From an uncultured Bacilli bacterium (lineage in GTDB: Bacteria > Bacillota_I > Bacilli_A > RF39 > UBA660): 34,412 nucleotides of DNA. A model generated the notes under the pieces. The model ran no database searches. It saw nothing but the letters and a program-made list of their open reading frames with translations, and was not told the DNA's origin. Shown here one piece after another: positions 23,244 to 31,074 of the stretch (positions are counted from its first letter, which is position 1; each line of letters begins with the position of its first letter). Both the position numbers and the translations under genes were made by a program. Where the stretch lies: the NCBI GenBank assembly GCA_947632625.1, contig CANRPZ010000003.1, positions 1-34,412 of the forward strand, written 5' to 3'.

Positions 23244-23567
23244 AAAAAGCATGAAAATATGCGCAAATGTATAAACACATAAAAAGAAATAGGGGAGACT
23301 GAAAAGATGATAGTTTCCATAAATATTTTTAATGTGATATACAAATAGATAGGAAAAAATCATTAAAAATAAAGAAATAAAGAAAGTACAGAAAAGGTTA
23401 TTTACAAAAAGGAAAAAATAAAAAAACGCTAAAAGTAAAATTAAATTACTTATGTAAATAAATAAAAAATCATTGTCAATTTTTTCCATTAGAATAATTT
23501 TTCGAATGGGAATGAATAAAAGAATATGACTCAAAATAAAACATAGGGTTATTACTAGTGTTTTTAT
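23235..23567 (-). CDS. Possible small four-helix membrane protein with ATA at the start position
   Basis: This covers the only long stretch without a plus-strand gene (23244-23629). The frame from TTG 23534 gives 99 residues, but it stays open further up, and 11 codons upstream an ATA (23567-23565) sits 5-6 bases after a good ribosome binding site (AAAGAGGTGAG on the minus strand, 23581-23571). From there 110 residues read IKTLVITLCFILSHILLFIP and so on, with about four hydrophobic helices and basic loops (IRK, HIKN). The product is not recognised. It may use a rare AUA start, be a gene inactivated by an ATG-to-ATA change, or be chance: AT-rich antisense frames often look hydrophobic. The binding site favours a real or recently real gene. 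Confidence 0.4.
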   Translation of the reverse strand: MKTLVITLCFILSHILLFIPIRKIILMEKIDNDFLFIYISNLILLLAFFYFFLFVNNLFCTFFISLFLMIFSYLFVYHIKNIYGNYHLFSLPYFFLCVYTFAHIFMLFLF

Positions 23568-23578
23568 AAACTCACCTC

Positions 23579-23607
23579 TTTACTTAATTTAAGAAATATA
23601 CTAAAAT
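23579..23607 (+). promoter_or_regulatory. Predicted promoter of the rhomboid gene
   Basis: TTTACT (23579-23584), 17 bp, TAAAAT (23602-23607), then AAGGAG at 23616-23621 before ATG 23630. It begins at the ribosome binding site of the possible minus-strand gene. Confidence 0.5.
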
Positions 23608-23629
23608 ATATACTTAAGGAGTTAGAAAT

Positions 23630-24769
23630 ATGAATACAATAACGATTACCCCCAAAGATGAAATAGTGATGCGTTTAGTCCATTTTTTTATAACGGAAGC
23701 AAATTATACGCCGATTATAGTAAATGGGGTAAAGGATGAGGTTTGGTTAGAAAATAGCGAAGCCAAATACAAAATTGTTCGTATTAATTCCAATTACATT
23801 CATAATGAGGAGCAATTTCGTACCGATTTATTTAAAATTAAAAATGTTATGCATCAAATTAAACGAAAAACCGTTTCTTTTACGATGAATACATTTAATA
23901 TTTTTTTGGATGTAAATGAAAATGTTAAATTGGAAGACGAAAAACATATTAAATCAATTGTGATTCATAATATGGAAGATGTTGAAAAAAATAAAATGGA
24001 AAAATATTTTCCTGGAATTGAGAATAAACTATTAAAAAATACGGAGGGGTTAGATTTAATTATCAATGTAACGGAAGATATTAATGCTAAAACAGCCGAA
24101 AATAATAAAATATATGAAGGTACTTTTAAGCCAAAGAAAATCATTGTTACGTATTTTTTGATGGCTTTATGTGTTTTTATCTTCTTTTTAAGTTTTATTA
24201 TTGGTAAAGGAAATTTAGATGCTTATACCCTTTATAAATTAGGAGCTGTTAGTCGAACTGCCATAAGAAATAAAGAGATTTGGCGCTTACTTACGGGGAC
24301 ATTTTTGCATACGGGCTTGCTTCATTTGTTGGTCAATGTTTATTCGCTATGTGTTATAGGTGTACAATTAGAAAATTTTGTAGGAAAAAAGAAATTTTTA
24401 GTTATCTATCTTATTAGTGCAATTAGTGGTAGTTTAATGTCTAGTTTATTTAATAGTGGTATTTCGGTTGGAGCAAGTGGTGCTATATTTGGATTATTAG
24501 GTAGTATGCTATATTTTGGATATCATTATCGCTTGTATTTAGGAAATGTTTTAAGAGCTCAAATTATTCCTATTATTTTATTAAACTTATTTATTGGTTT
24601 TACAATTCCTGGTATTGATAATGCTGCTCATATTGGGGGATTAGTCGGAGGGTACTTATCGACAATGGCCATGGGAATTAACGGAAAATCAAGTAAGACA
24701 GATGAAATAAATGGTTATATTGTCCTTGTGATCTATTTAGCTTTTTTATGTATTATGTTATTTCGATAA
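23630..24769 (+). CDS. Rhomboid-family intramembrane serine protease with N-terminal soluble domain
   Basis: 379 residues. About 170 N-terminal soluble residues precede the six-helix rhomboid core, an architecture shared with Bacillus YqgP/GluP, which is linked to membrane protein quality control and works with FtsH on the magnesium transporter MgtE. The core begins near residue 178. It shows the LTGTFLHTGLLHLLVNVYSL segment (HxxxN motif of the family), the nucleophile Ser283 in GASGAIFG, and the partner His334 in AAHIGGLVGGYL. All catalytic residues are present, so it should be active. It appears monocistronic, between its own promoter and a strong terminator. Confidence 0.92.
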   Translation: MNTITITPKDEIVMRLVHFFITEANYTPIIVNGVKDEVWLENSEAKYKIVRINSNYIHNEEQFRTDLFKIKNVMHQIKRKTVSFTMNTFNIFLDVNENVKLEDEKHIKSIVIHNMEDVEKNKMEKYFPGIENKLLKNTEGLDLIINVTEDINAKTAENNKIYEGTFKPKKIIVTYFLMALCVFIFFLSFIIGKGNLDAYTLYKLGAVSRTAIRNKEIWRLLTGTFLHTGLLHLLVNVYSLCVIGVQLENFVGKKKFLVIYLISAISGSLMSSLFNSGISVGASGAIFGLLGSMLYFGYHYRLYLGNVLRAQIIPIILLNLFIGFTIPGIDNAAHIGGLVGGYLSTMAMGINGKSSKTDEINGYIVLVIYLAFLCIMLFR

Positions 24770-24779
24770 AAAATCATTA

Positions 24780-24816
24780 TTCAAGATATCTAATCTTGAA
24801 AAGATTTTTTTTTTTT
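24780..24816 (+). terminator. Intrinsic terminator of the rhomboid gene
   Basis: TTCAAGAT (24780-24787) pairs with ATCTTGAA (24793-24800); an alternative stem AATCTT/AAGATT (24792-24806) runs straight into the T-tract ending at 24816. Confidence 0.75.
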
Positions 24817-24824
24817 GCTATAAT
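24796..24824 (+). promoter_or_regulatory. Promoter of the RNase J gene nested in the preceding terminator
   Basis: TTGAAA (24796-24801), 17 bp, TATAAT (24819-24824) with an extended TGC before it. The -35 is part of the terminator stem and the terminator's T-tract forms the spacer. Confidence 0.7.
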
Positions 24825-24877
24825 GAACATGCTTTTTAAAACTTTTAAAATTTAAATTAGAAAGAAGAGATTTATTT

Positions 24878-26512
24878 ATGAGTAAAATAAAAATTTTTAG
24901 TTTGGGCGGTTTAGATGAAAATGGTAAAAATACCTATGTTATAGAAATTGATAAAAACATTTATGTTTTTGACTGTGGACTTAAATATGCTACGGGAAAT
25001 ATGTTAGGTATTGATTATATTATTCCGGATTTTGATTATCTAATTAAAAATCAAAAAAGAGTAAAGGGAGTATTTTTAACGCATGGTCACTATGAAAACA
25101 TGGGTTCAGCCGCCGATTTAGTTAAAAATATTCCGTCCATTCGCTTGTTTGCAACAAAGTTTACGAAATATGAACTTATAAATTCGGGGGTACCTGAAAA
25201 AAATATTATTGAGATTACCCCTCATAAGAAATTAAACTTTGGCAGCGTAAGTATTTTCCCGATTACCGTTTCTCATAGTTGTCCAGATGCGGTTATGTAT
25301 GTTATTAATACAAAAGATGGAGCTATTTGCTATACGGGAGATTTTATTATTGATTCTAAAATGACCGGACATTATGATATGGATTTAGGTCGTATCGCGT
25401 ATGTTGGAAAACAAGGAGTTTTGTGTTTACTTTCAGAATCTACTTTTTCTGATCGACCAGGACATACCTCTCCTTCTCATCGATTAGAAGATTTCTTTAA
25501 AGATATTATTAACAAATATAATGAACGTCTTTTATATTTGGTTTTACCAACGCATCTTTATACGATTCAAGATATCTTTAATAGTGCTTTAAATAAACAT
25601 CGTAAAGTTGTTTTAATGGGGAAAACTTTACAAAATGTTGTTAATTTTGCCAAAAGAGAAGGCTATTTAACTTTTCCTGATGATTTGTTAGGGGATTTAT
25701 CAAATATTGCCGATAAAGATGCTATCTTGCTTCTATGCGATGATAAAGAAAACCCTTATGCCTCTATTAGTAAAGTCATGAACGGTTATGATCGATATAT
25801 TACTTTAAAACCAACAGATACTGTAATCTTTGCAGAACCAAGATACGATAGTAATGAAAAGTTACTTGTTAAAATTGAAAATGAACTTGCCATGTTTGGC
25901 TGTCGTATTATTTCGATTCCCAAAGATAAAAATATTTTGCATCATGCATCTAGTGAAGATTTAATGTTAATGTTAAAACTTACCAATCCAAAATATTACA
26001 TGCCTGTTAAAGGGGAATATCGTTATTTAGTTTTAAATGCTGATTTAGCTAGTTCTCTTGGAATTCCTAAAGAAAACATTATTTTAAAACAAAATGGGGA
26101 TGTTGTTCTTTTTGAAGATGGTTTATTAAAAGAATCAAATGATCACATTAAAGTAAATGAGTGTTTAATTGATGGAAAAAGTAGTGATGATGTTGGGGAA
26201 CTTGTTATTAAAGACCGAGAAATGTTAAGTGAAAATGGAATTGTTTTAATTAGTGCTACTTTAAGTAAGAAAACGAAAAAATTATTAGTTGGACCTGAAG
26301 TAACCACTAGAGGTTTTATTTATGTTAAAGATTCTAAAGAAATTATTCACGAAATAAAAAGAATTTCTGAAGATGTCATTACTCGTAATATTGTTGATAA
26401 TTTTGTAGATTTTAATAAAATTAAAACTGACATTCGCACCGAGTTAAGTAAATATTTATATGAAGAAACCGAATGTAAACCAATGATTATTGCTGTTGTT
26501 CAAGAGGTATAA
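24878..26512 (+). CDS. RNase J family protein with degenerate metal site (RNase J2-like)
   Basis: 544 residues of the beta-CASP metallo-beta-lactamase family; RNase J degrades and matures RNA from the 5' end. The fold is complete: FSLGGLDENGKNTYVIEID opening, TGDF, SESTFSDRPGHT, a beta-CASP domain and a C-terminal domain ending CKPMIIAVVQEV. Key residues differ from active enzymes. The motif HGHxDH reads HGHYEN (69-74), replacing Asp and His, and the late PVHGE motif reads PVKGE with Lys378 for His. Loss of these metal ligands points to weak or absent catalysis, as known for RNase J2, the partner of J1 in Bacillus. A J1 gene is expected elsewhere. The ribosome binding site is likely AGAAGAGA at 24861-24868. 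Confidence 0.88.
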   Translation: MSKIKIFSLGGLDENGKNTYVIEIDKNIYVFDCGLKYATGNMLGIDYIIPDFDYLIKNQKRVKGVFLTHGHYENMGSAADLVKNIPSIRLFATKFTKYELINSGVPEKNIIEITPHKKLNFGSVSIFPITVSHSCPDAVMYVINTKDGAICYTGDFIIDSKMTGHYDMDLGRIAYVGKQGVLCLLSESTFSDRPGHTSPSHRLEDFFKDIINKYNERLLYLVLPTHLYTIQDIFNSALNKHRKVVLMGKTLQNVVNFAKREGYLTFPDDLLGDLSNIADKDAILLLCDDKENPYASISKVMNGYDRYITLKPTDTVIFAEPRYDSNEKLLVKIENELAMFGCRIISIPKDKNILHHASSEDLMLMLKLTNPKYYMPVKGEYRYLVLNADLASSLGIPKENIILKQNGDVVLFEDGLLKESNDHIKVNECLIDGKSSDDVGELVIKDREMLSENGIVLISATLSKKTKKLLVGPEVTTRGFIYVKDSKEIIHEIKRISEDVITRNIVDNFVDFNKIKTDIRTELSKYLYEETECKPMIIAVVQEV

Positions 26513-26519
26513 AATATAG

Positions 26520-26550
26520 AAAATTGCCCATATTAGAAATGGGTGATTTT
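26520..26550 (+). terminator. Terminator-like hairpin that contains the next gene's ribosome binding site
   Basis: AAAATTGCCCAT (26520-26531) pairs with ATGGGTGATTTT (26539-26550, two G-T pairs), followed by TT. GGGTGA (26541-26546), 8 bases before ATG 26555, is the only candidate binding site and lies in the stem. Confidence 0.55.
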
Positions 26551-26554
26551 TTAG

Positions 26555-26989
26555 ATGAAAGAAAATAAAAATATTAACTTTTTAAATGATATTTATAAAA
26601 TTGTTGAAATGGGTGTTATCGGGATAAACGATGTGATTAATAAAGCTAAAAAAGAAAAATTTCGCGAGTTATTAGAACACCAAAGAGATGAATACAACAC
26701 TATATTAAAAGAAAGTGAACAAATTTTTTTAGCTTATGGAGCCAAAGAACGTGAATTAGGTAAGATGGTAAAAATGAATAGTAAAATGATGAGTGAAGCC
26801 AAGTTATTTAAAAAGGATGATGATAGTACAATTGCTAAAATGATGATAGAAGGAACAATGAAAGGCATAAAAAAGTTAGAAAGTTGTATTAGTACTTATA
26901 ATGAGGAAGATGAAGAGGCCTACGATCTTTCTTTAAAGCTATTAGATATGCTTAAGCATAATATTCGTGATTTAAAAATATACTTATAA
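26555..26989 (+). CDS. Ferritin-like four-helix protein of unknown function (DUF2383-like)
   Basis: 144 residues, predicted all helical and soluble. The pattern INFLNDIYKIVEMGVIGIND, then LEHQRDEYNTILKESEQIFL, IAKMMIEGTMKGIKKLES and the end LLDMLKHNIRDLKIYL is that of a ferritin-like helical-bundle family common in Firmicutes. A typical di-iron set of Glu/His is not obvious, although EH and E residues occur (LLEHQRDEY). The function is not known. It starts at ATG 26555, with a binding site inside a terminator-like hairpin, suggesting limited read-through from the RNase J gene. A terminator follows it. Confidence 0.6.
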   Translation: MKENKNINFLNDIYKIVEMGVIGINDVINKAKKEKFRELLEHQRDEYNTILKESEQIFLAYGAKERELGKMVKMNSKMMSEAKLFKKDDDSTIAKMMIEGTMKGIKKLESCISTYNEEDEEAYDLSLKLLDMLKHNIRDLKIYL

Positions 26990-26991
26990 TG

Positions 26992-27020
26992 AACATTAAA
27001 TGAAATATTTAATGTTTTTT
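26992..27020 (+). terminator. Intrinsic terminator after the ferritin-like gene
   Basis: AACATTAAAT (26992-27001) pairs over 10 bases with ATTTAATGTT (27007-27016), 5-base loop, T-tract to 27020. Confidence 0.8.
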
Positions 27021-27031
27021 ATTTTATATTT

Positions 27032-27040
27032 TGCTATAAT
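27032..27040 (+). promoter_or_regulatory. Extended -10 promoter of the pgsA-HD gene
   Basis: TGC TATAAT (TATAAT at 27035-27040) after T-rich sequence, 20 bases before the ATG. No clear -35. Confidence 0.5.
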
Positions 27041-27060
27041 GTTTAAGAAAGGATTCTGCT

Positions 27061-28095
27061 ATGAAAAAAAATTTGCCAAATCTTTTGACTCTTTCTCGAA
27101 TATTAGCTATTCCTTTAATTCTTTATTTTGGAATAAAAGGGCAATTTGTATGGTTGATTATTTGGGGGTCTTTGATTGCCTTAACGGATTATTTAGATGG
27201 AAAATTAGCAAGAAAGTGGCATGCAACAAGTAAACTAGGTGCCAAATTAGATGCTGTTGGAGATAAATGCTTTGCTTTTTCTTTACTTGCTATACTAATC
27301 TATTATACTCATAGTTTTTTTTATGTACTGGTTTTAGAAGGTTTAATTGCCTTATTTAATATATACGTTTTTTTAAAGTACAACGTTGTTCAATCTTTAA
27401 TTGTAGGAAAAATCAAAACTTGGATTATTTTTAGTACGATTTTAATTGGTTTTTTAAATTTATTAATCGATAATAAGCTTCCTATTTCTTTGTTTGTTTT
27501 TATTGCGGTTTTATTTCAAATTGTAAGTTTAATACAATATATACATGCTTATGTTTTATTAAAAAAACAAAAGAATAGTGAAAAACTTTTAAATCAAGAA
27601 TATATCGAAATCGTAAGCCCAATATTAAAAAGTGAAGAATTTTTAAAAAGAAAACATTTTTCACACCATTACAATGAAAGTGTTTACGATCATGTTTTAA
27701 GAGTTTCATACGATTGTTATAAAATTGGTAAAAAATTAAAATGGGATTATAAAGCCTTGGCCATTGCTGGTTTGTTACATGATTTTTATGAGAAACCTTG
27801 GCAAGAGGATTTTTTAAAGAAACCTTTCTTTCAAAAACATGGTTTTACCCATGCAGAGAATGCGAGATGTAATGCCTTGAAATATTTTCCAGATTTAATG
27901 AATGAAAAAATAGAAAGTATGATCAAAACTCATATGTTTCCGTTAAATATAGCTTTACCAAAATATAAAGAAAGTTGGTTATTAACATTTGTGGATAAAG
28001 TAAATTCTATTGACTTTCTATTTCATCCTACTTTGATGATGCCGCGTATACGAAAAAAAAAATTAAAACAAAAAGATACAGAGAATAAGAAATAA
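27061..28095 (+). CDS. CDP-alcohol phosphatidyltransferase (PgsA-like) fused to an HD domain
   Basis: 344 residues in two parts. Residues 1 to about 180 are a membrane CDP-alcohol phosphotransferase with the full motif D46-G47-x2-A50-R51-x8-G60-x3-D64-x3-D68 and the PgsA-type start MKKNLPNLLTLSRILAIPLI. It probably makes phosphatidylglycerol phosphate from the CDP-diacylglycerol supplied by CdsA. Residues from about 195 on form a soluble HD-type hydrolase domain: HHYNESVYDHVLRVS, GLLHDFYEKPW with the His-Asp pair, the later His of GFTHAENARC, and a final Asp in TFVDKVNS. Such HD domains act as metal-dependent phosphohydrolases. Ordinary PgsA is ~180-200 residues, so the fusion is clear and uninterrupted. 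The ribosome binding site is AAAGGA at 27048-27053. Confidence 0.88.
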   Translation: MKKNLPNLLTLSRILAIPLILYFGIKGQFVWLIIWGSLIALTDYLDGKLARKWHATSKLGAKLDAVGDKCFAFSLLAILIYYTHSFFYVLVLEGLIALFNIYVFLKYNVVQSLIVGKIKTWIIFSTILIGFLNLLIDNKLPISLFVFIAVLFQIVSLIQYIHAYVLLKKQKNSEKLLNQEYIEIVSPILKSEEFLKRKHFSHHYNESVYDHVLRVSYDCYKIGKKLKWDYKALAIAGLLHDFYEKPWQEDFLKKPFFQKHGFTHAENARCNALKYFPDLMNEKIESMIKTHMFPLNIALPKYKESWLLTFVDKVNSIDFLFHPTLMMPRIRKKKLKQKDTENKK

Positions 28096-28099
28096 TTTC

Positions 28100-28128
28100 T
28101 TTCAACCCATGCTAATTTTTGCTATAAT
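28100..28128 (+). promoter_or_regulatory. Predicted promoter of dnaE-polC
   Basis: TTTCAA (28100-28105), 17 bp, TATAAT (28123-28128) with an extended TGC. It begins just after the pgsA-HD stop codon. Confidence 0.55.
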
Positions 28129-28156
28129 AAAATTAGAATCATGGGGGAGGGATTAT

Positions 28157-31060
28157 ATGTATATACCATTAAAGATTACGACTGATTATAGTTTACTTAA
28201 AAGTACGATACAAATAGATGAATTAATCAGTTTTTTAAAGCAAAAAGAAATTCCTGCCTGTGGAATTGTGGATGAAAATCTATATGGGGTTATGGAATTC
28301 TATAATAAATGTATCTTGAATCATATAAAACCTATTATTGGGCTAGATATTTTAATTAATGAGAAACATTTTTATTTATACCCGACAAATTATCAAGGGT
28401 ACCAAAACTTATTAAAAATACATACGATTAAAACCGAAAGAGATTTAAGTTTTTTAGATTTAGAAATTTATAAAGCCAATTTAATTCTGGTTATTCCATA
28501 TGATTCATTATCTTTCTATAATGAATTGGCTAAAATTTTTTCGAATGCTTATGTAAGTTACCAAAATGAGTATGAAAAAACAAATGCCTTACTAAAAACT
28601 AAAAATATTGTGTATTTAAATGATATTCGTTCTTTAAAAAAGGAAGATACCCTTTATTTGGATTATTTAAATATGATCCGTTTCGATTGTAAAGTAAATG
28701 AATACCAAAAAGAAAATTATGAAAAGAACTATTATAGAGAAGAAATTGCTGCTAAAGATGGCGAAACAACTATCCAATTTGCAAATTGCATTCAAATTGA
28801 AATTCCAAAACATGAAAATTATATTCCAAAGTATAATTCTAAAATAGAAGATTCCTTTTTGTATTTAAAGAATCTAGCTTTAAAAGGTTTACAAAAACGT
28901 TTAAATGGTACAATTCCTAAAACCTATTTCGAAAGACTTAATTATGAATTAGACGTAATTCATAAAATGGGTTTTTCGGATTACATTTTAATTGTTTACG
29001 ATTATGTACTTTTTGCTAAAAAAGAGCATATTTTTGTTGGACCTGGTAGAGGAAGCGCCGCAGGGTCTTTGGTTTGCTATACACTAGGAATTACCGATAT
29101 TGATCCTTTACAATATAATTTGTTGTTTGAAAGATTTTTAAATCCTGAACGTATAACCATGCCCGATATTGATATCGATTTTGATAATACTAGACGAATA
29201 GAGGTTATTTCTTATATACGAAATCGTTATGGAAATGAAAAAGTTGCTTCTATTCTTACTTTTGCAACTTTAAAAAGTAAATTGGTTTTAAGAGAGATTG
29301 CTCGCATTTTAGATTATAATGATCGAGATTTTTCTTCTTTTATGAATGAAATAAATTCTAACTTAAATTTATATGAGAATTTAAAAAATGGCAAAATAAA
29401 AAATAGACTTGAAAAAAATAAAACATTGCAAAAAATATATAAAATTGCCTTAAGACTAGAAGGACTTAAAAAAAATATTTCCACTCATGCCGCAGGGGTG
29501 GTCATTTCTAAAGTAAATTTAGATGATGTTATTCCTATTGTAAAACAAAATGATACGATTTTAACAGGAATTACAATGGAATATTTAGAAGAACTTGGAT
29601 TATTAAAAATGGATTTGCTGGCGATTAAAAATTTAACCATTATTTCCAATATTTTGAATTTGATAAAAAAGGATAAAAAAGAAGAGGTGGATTTAAATAA
29701 AATTGATTTAAATGATTCACAAGTTTTAGCGGTTTTTGCGAGTGGAGATACAACAGGAATATTTCAATTTGAAAGTAATGGTATCCGTAATTTTTTACAA
29801 AAATTAAAACCTTCTTGTTTTAATGATTTAGTTGCTACTATTGCTTTGTATCGTCCAGGCCCAATGGATAATTTAAATACTTTTGTAAAAAGAAAAGAAG
29901 GTAGGGAAGCCATTACTTATTTGCTTCCTGTATTAAAGCCTATTTTAGAAGAAACTTATGGCATTATTGTTTATCAAGAACAAGTAATGCAAATTTTAGT
30001 GACGGTTGCGAATTATAGTTATGCTGAAGCAGATATTATAAGAAGAGCCATGAGCAAGAAGAAAAAAGAGATCATTGAAAATGAACGAGAAAAGTTTGTT
30101 AATCAAGCGTTAAAAAATGGCTATGAAGAAAAAAAAGTCAACGAGCTTTACGATTTAATATTAAAGTTTGCGGGGTATGGATTTAATAAATCGCATTCCG
30201 TTTCTTATGCATTAATTGGATATCAAATGGCTTATTTAAAGGTAAAATATAAAAATTATTTTTTAACCAATCTTTTAAATATGAGTATTGGTAGTGAAAT
30301 AAAAACGAAAGAATACTTAAATGAAGCCAAAAGCCATGGACTAAATCTTGTTCATCCCTCTGTAAATTTAAGTTTAAGTACCTATTTTATTCAAAACAAT
30401 TCTTTATATTTACCCTTATCCATTATAAAGGGGCTTAATACAACTACAATCGATTGTATAATTGAAGAAAGACAAAAAAATGGTGTATATAAAGACTTTA
30501 CTGATTTTGTTACTCGTACCCTTGATAAATTTGTAAATGAACGTATTTTAGAAATTTTAATTCATGCCGAAGCCTTAAAGGAATTTGGCAATATTACTAC
30601 TTTAAGAGAAAATCTGCCTACCGTCTTAAATTACGCCGAACTTGCCAAAGATGTGGATTCGCCTTTACTTTTAAAACCAATATTAAAAGAATACGAAGAA
30701 AATGAAAATAAAAATAAATTGGAATTGGAAAGCTATGGATTTTATATAACGAACCATCCAACTAGTATTTATAATGATGCGAATATAACAAAATTAAATA
30801 CGATACAAAAATATTTTGACAAATATATTAAAACCGTGGTATTAATAGAGAGTATAAGGAAAACAAAAACTAAAAATAATGAGGATATGGCTTTTATTGA
30901 GGCAAGTGATGAAACAGAAAGTGGCCTATTTGTTGTTTTTGCTAAACAAATAAAATTATTAGATGAAATAAAAGTTAAAGATATTGTTTTAATTAATGGA
31001 AGAGTAACAAAACGATATGATAAATATCAGATCAATGTAAACAATATGATAAAAAAATAA
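28157..31060 (+). CDS. dnaE: DNA polymerase III alpha subunit, DnaE type
   Basis: 967 residues. In Gram-positives with two C-family polymerases DnaE extends primers before PolC takes over. The ATG at 28157 is chosen (GGGGGAGG at 28143-28150); the frame is open further up but without a binding site. The N-terminal PHP domain has lost its metal ligands: PLKITTDYSLL where active ones have HxHxxYS, and IVDENLYG for TDHGNxxG. The catalytic palm is intact: GPGRGSAAGSLVCYTLGITD and the acidic pair Asp337/Asp339 in MPDIDIDF, then YRPGPM and FNKSHSVSYALIGYQMAYLK. A C-terminal OB-fold (VVLIESIRKTKTKNNEDMAF) closes it. It is shorter than the ~1,100 residues of Bacillus subtilis DnaE. polC starts 14 bases after its stop. 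Confidence 0.95.
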   Translation: MYIPLKITTDYSLLKSTIQIDELISFLKQKEIPACGIVDENLYGVMEFYNKCILNHIKPIIGLDILINEKHFYLYPTNYQGYQNLLKIHTIKTERDLSFLDLEIYKANLILVIPYDSLSFYNELAKIFSNAYVSYQNEYEKTNALLKTKNIVYLNDIRSLKKEDTLYLDYLNMIRFDCKVNEYQKENYEKNYYREEIAAKDGETTIQFANCIQIEIPKHENYIPKYNSKIEDSFLYLKNLALKGLQKRLNGTIPKTYFERLNYELDVIHKMGFSDYILIVYDYVLFAKKEHIFVGPGRGSAAGSLVCYTLGITDIDPLQYNLLFERFLNPERITMPDIDIDFDNTRRIEVISYIRNRYGNEKVASILTFATLKSKLVLREIARILDYNDRDFSSFMNEINSNLNLYENLKNGKIKNRLEKNKTLQKIYKIALRLEGLKKNISTHAAGVVISKVNLDDVIPIVKQNDTILTGITMEYLEELGLLKMDLLAIKNLTIISNILNLIKKDKKEEVDLNKIDLNDSQVLAVFASGDTTGIFQFESNGIRNFLQKLKPSCFNDLVATIALYRPGPMDNLNTFVKRKEGREAITYLLPVLKPILEETYGIIVYQEQVMQILVTVANYSYAEADIIRRAMSKKKKEIIENEREKFVNQALKNGYEEKKVNELYDLILKFAGYGFNKSHSVSYALIGYQMAYLKVKYKNYFLTNLLNMSIGSEIKTKEYLNEAKSHGLNLVHPSVNLSLSTYFIQNNSLYLPLSIIKGLNTTTIDCIIEERQKNGVYKDFTDFVTRTLDKFVNERILEILIHAEALKEFGNITTLRENLPTVLNYAELAKDVDSPLLLKPILKEYEENENKNKLELESYGFYITNHPTSIYNDANITKLNTIQKYFDKYIKTVVLIESIRKTKTKNNEDMAFIEASDETESGLFVVFAKQIKLLDEIKVKDIVLINGRVTKRYDKYQINVNNMIKK

Positions 31061-31074
31061 AGGAGTCGTAAAAA

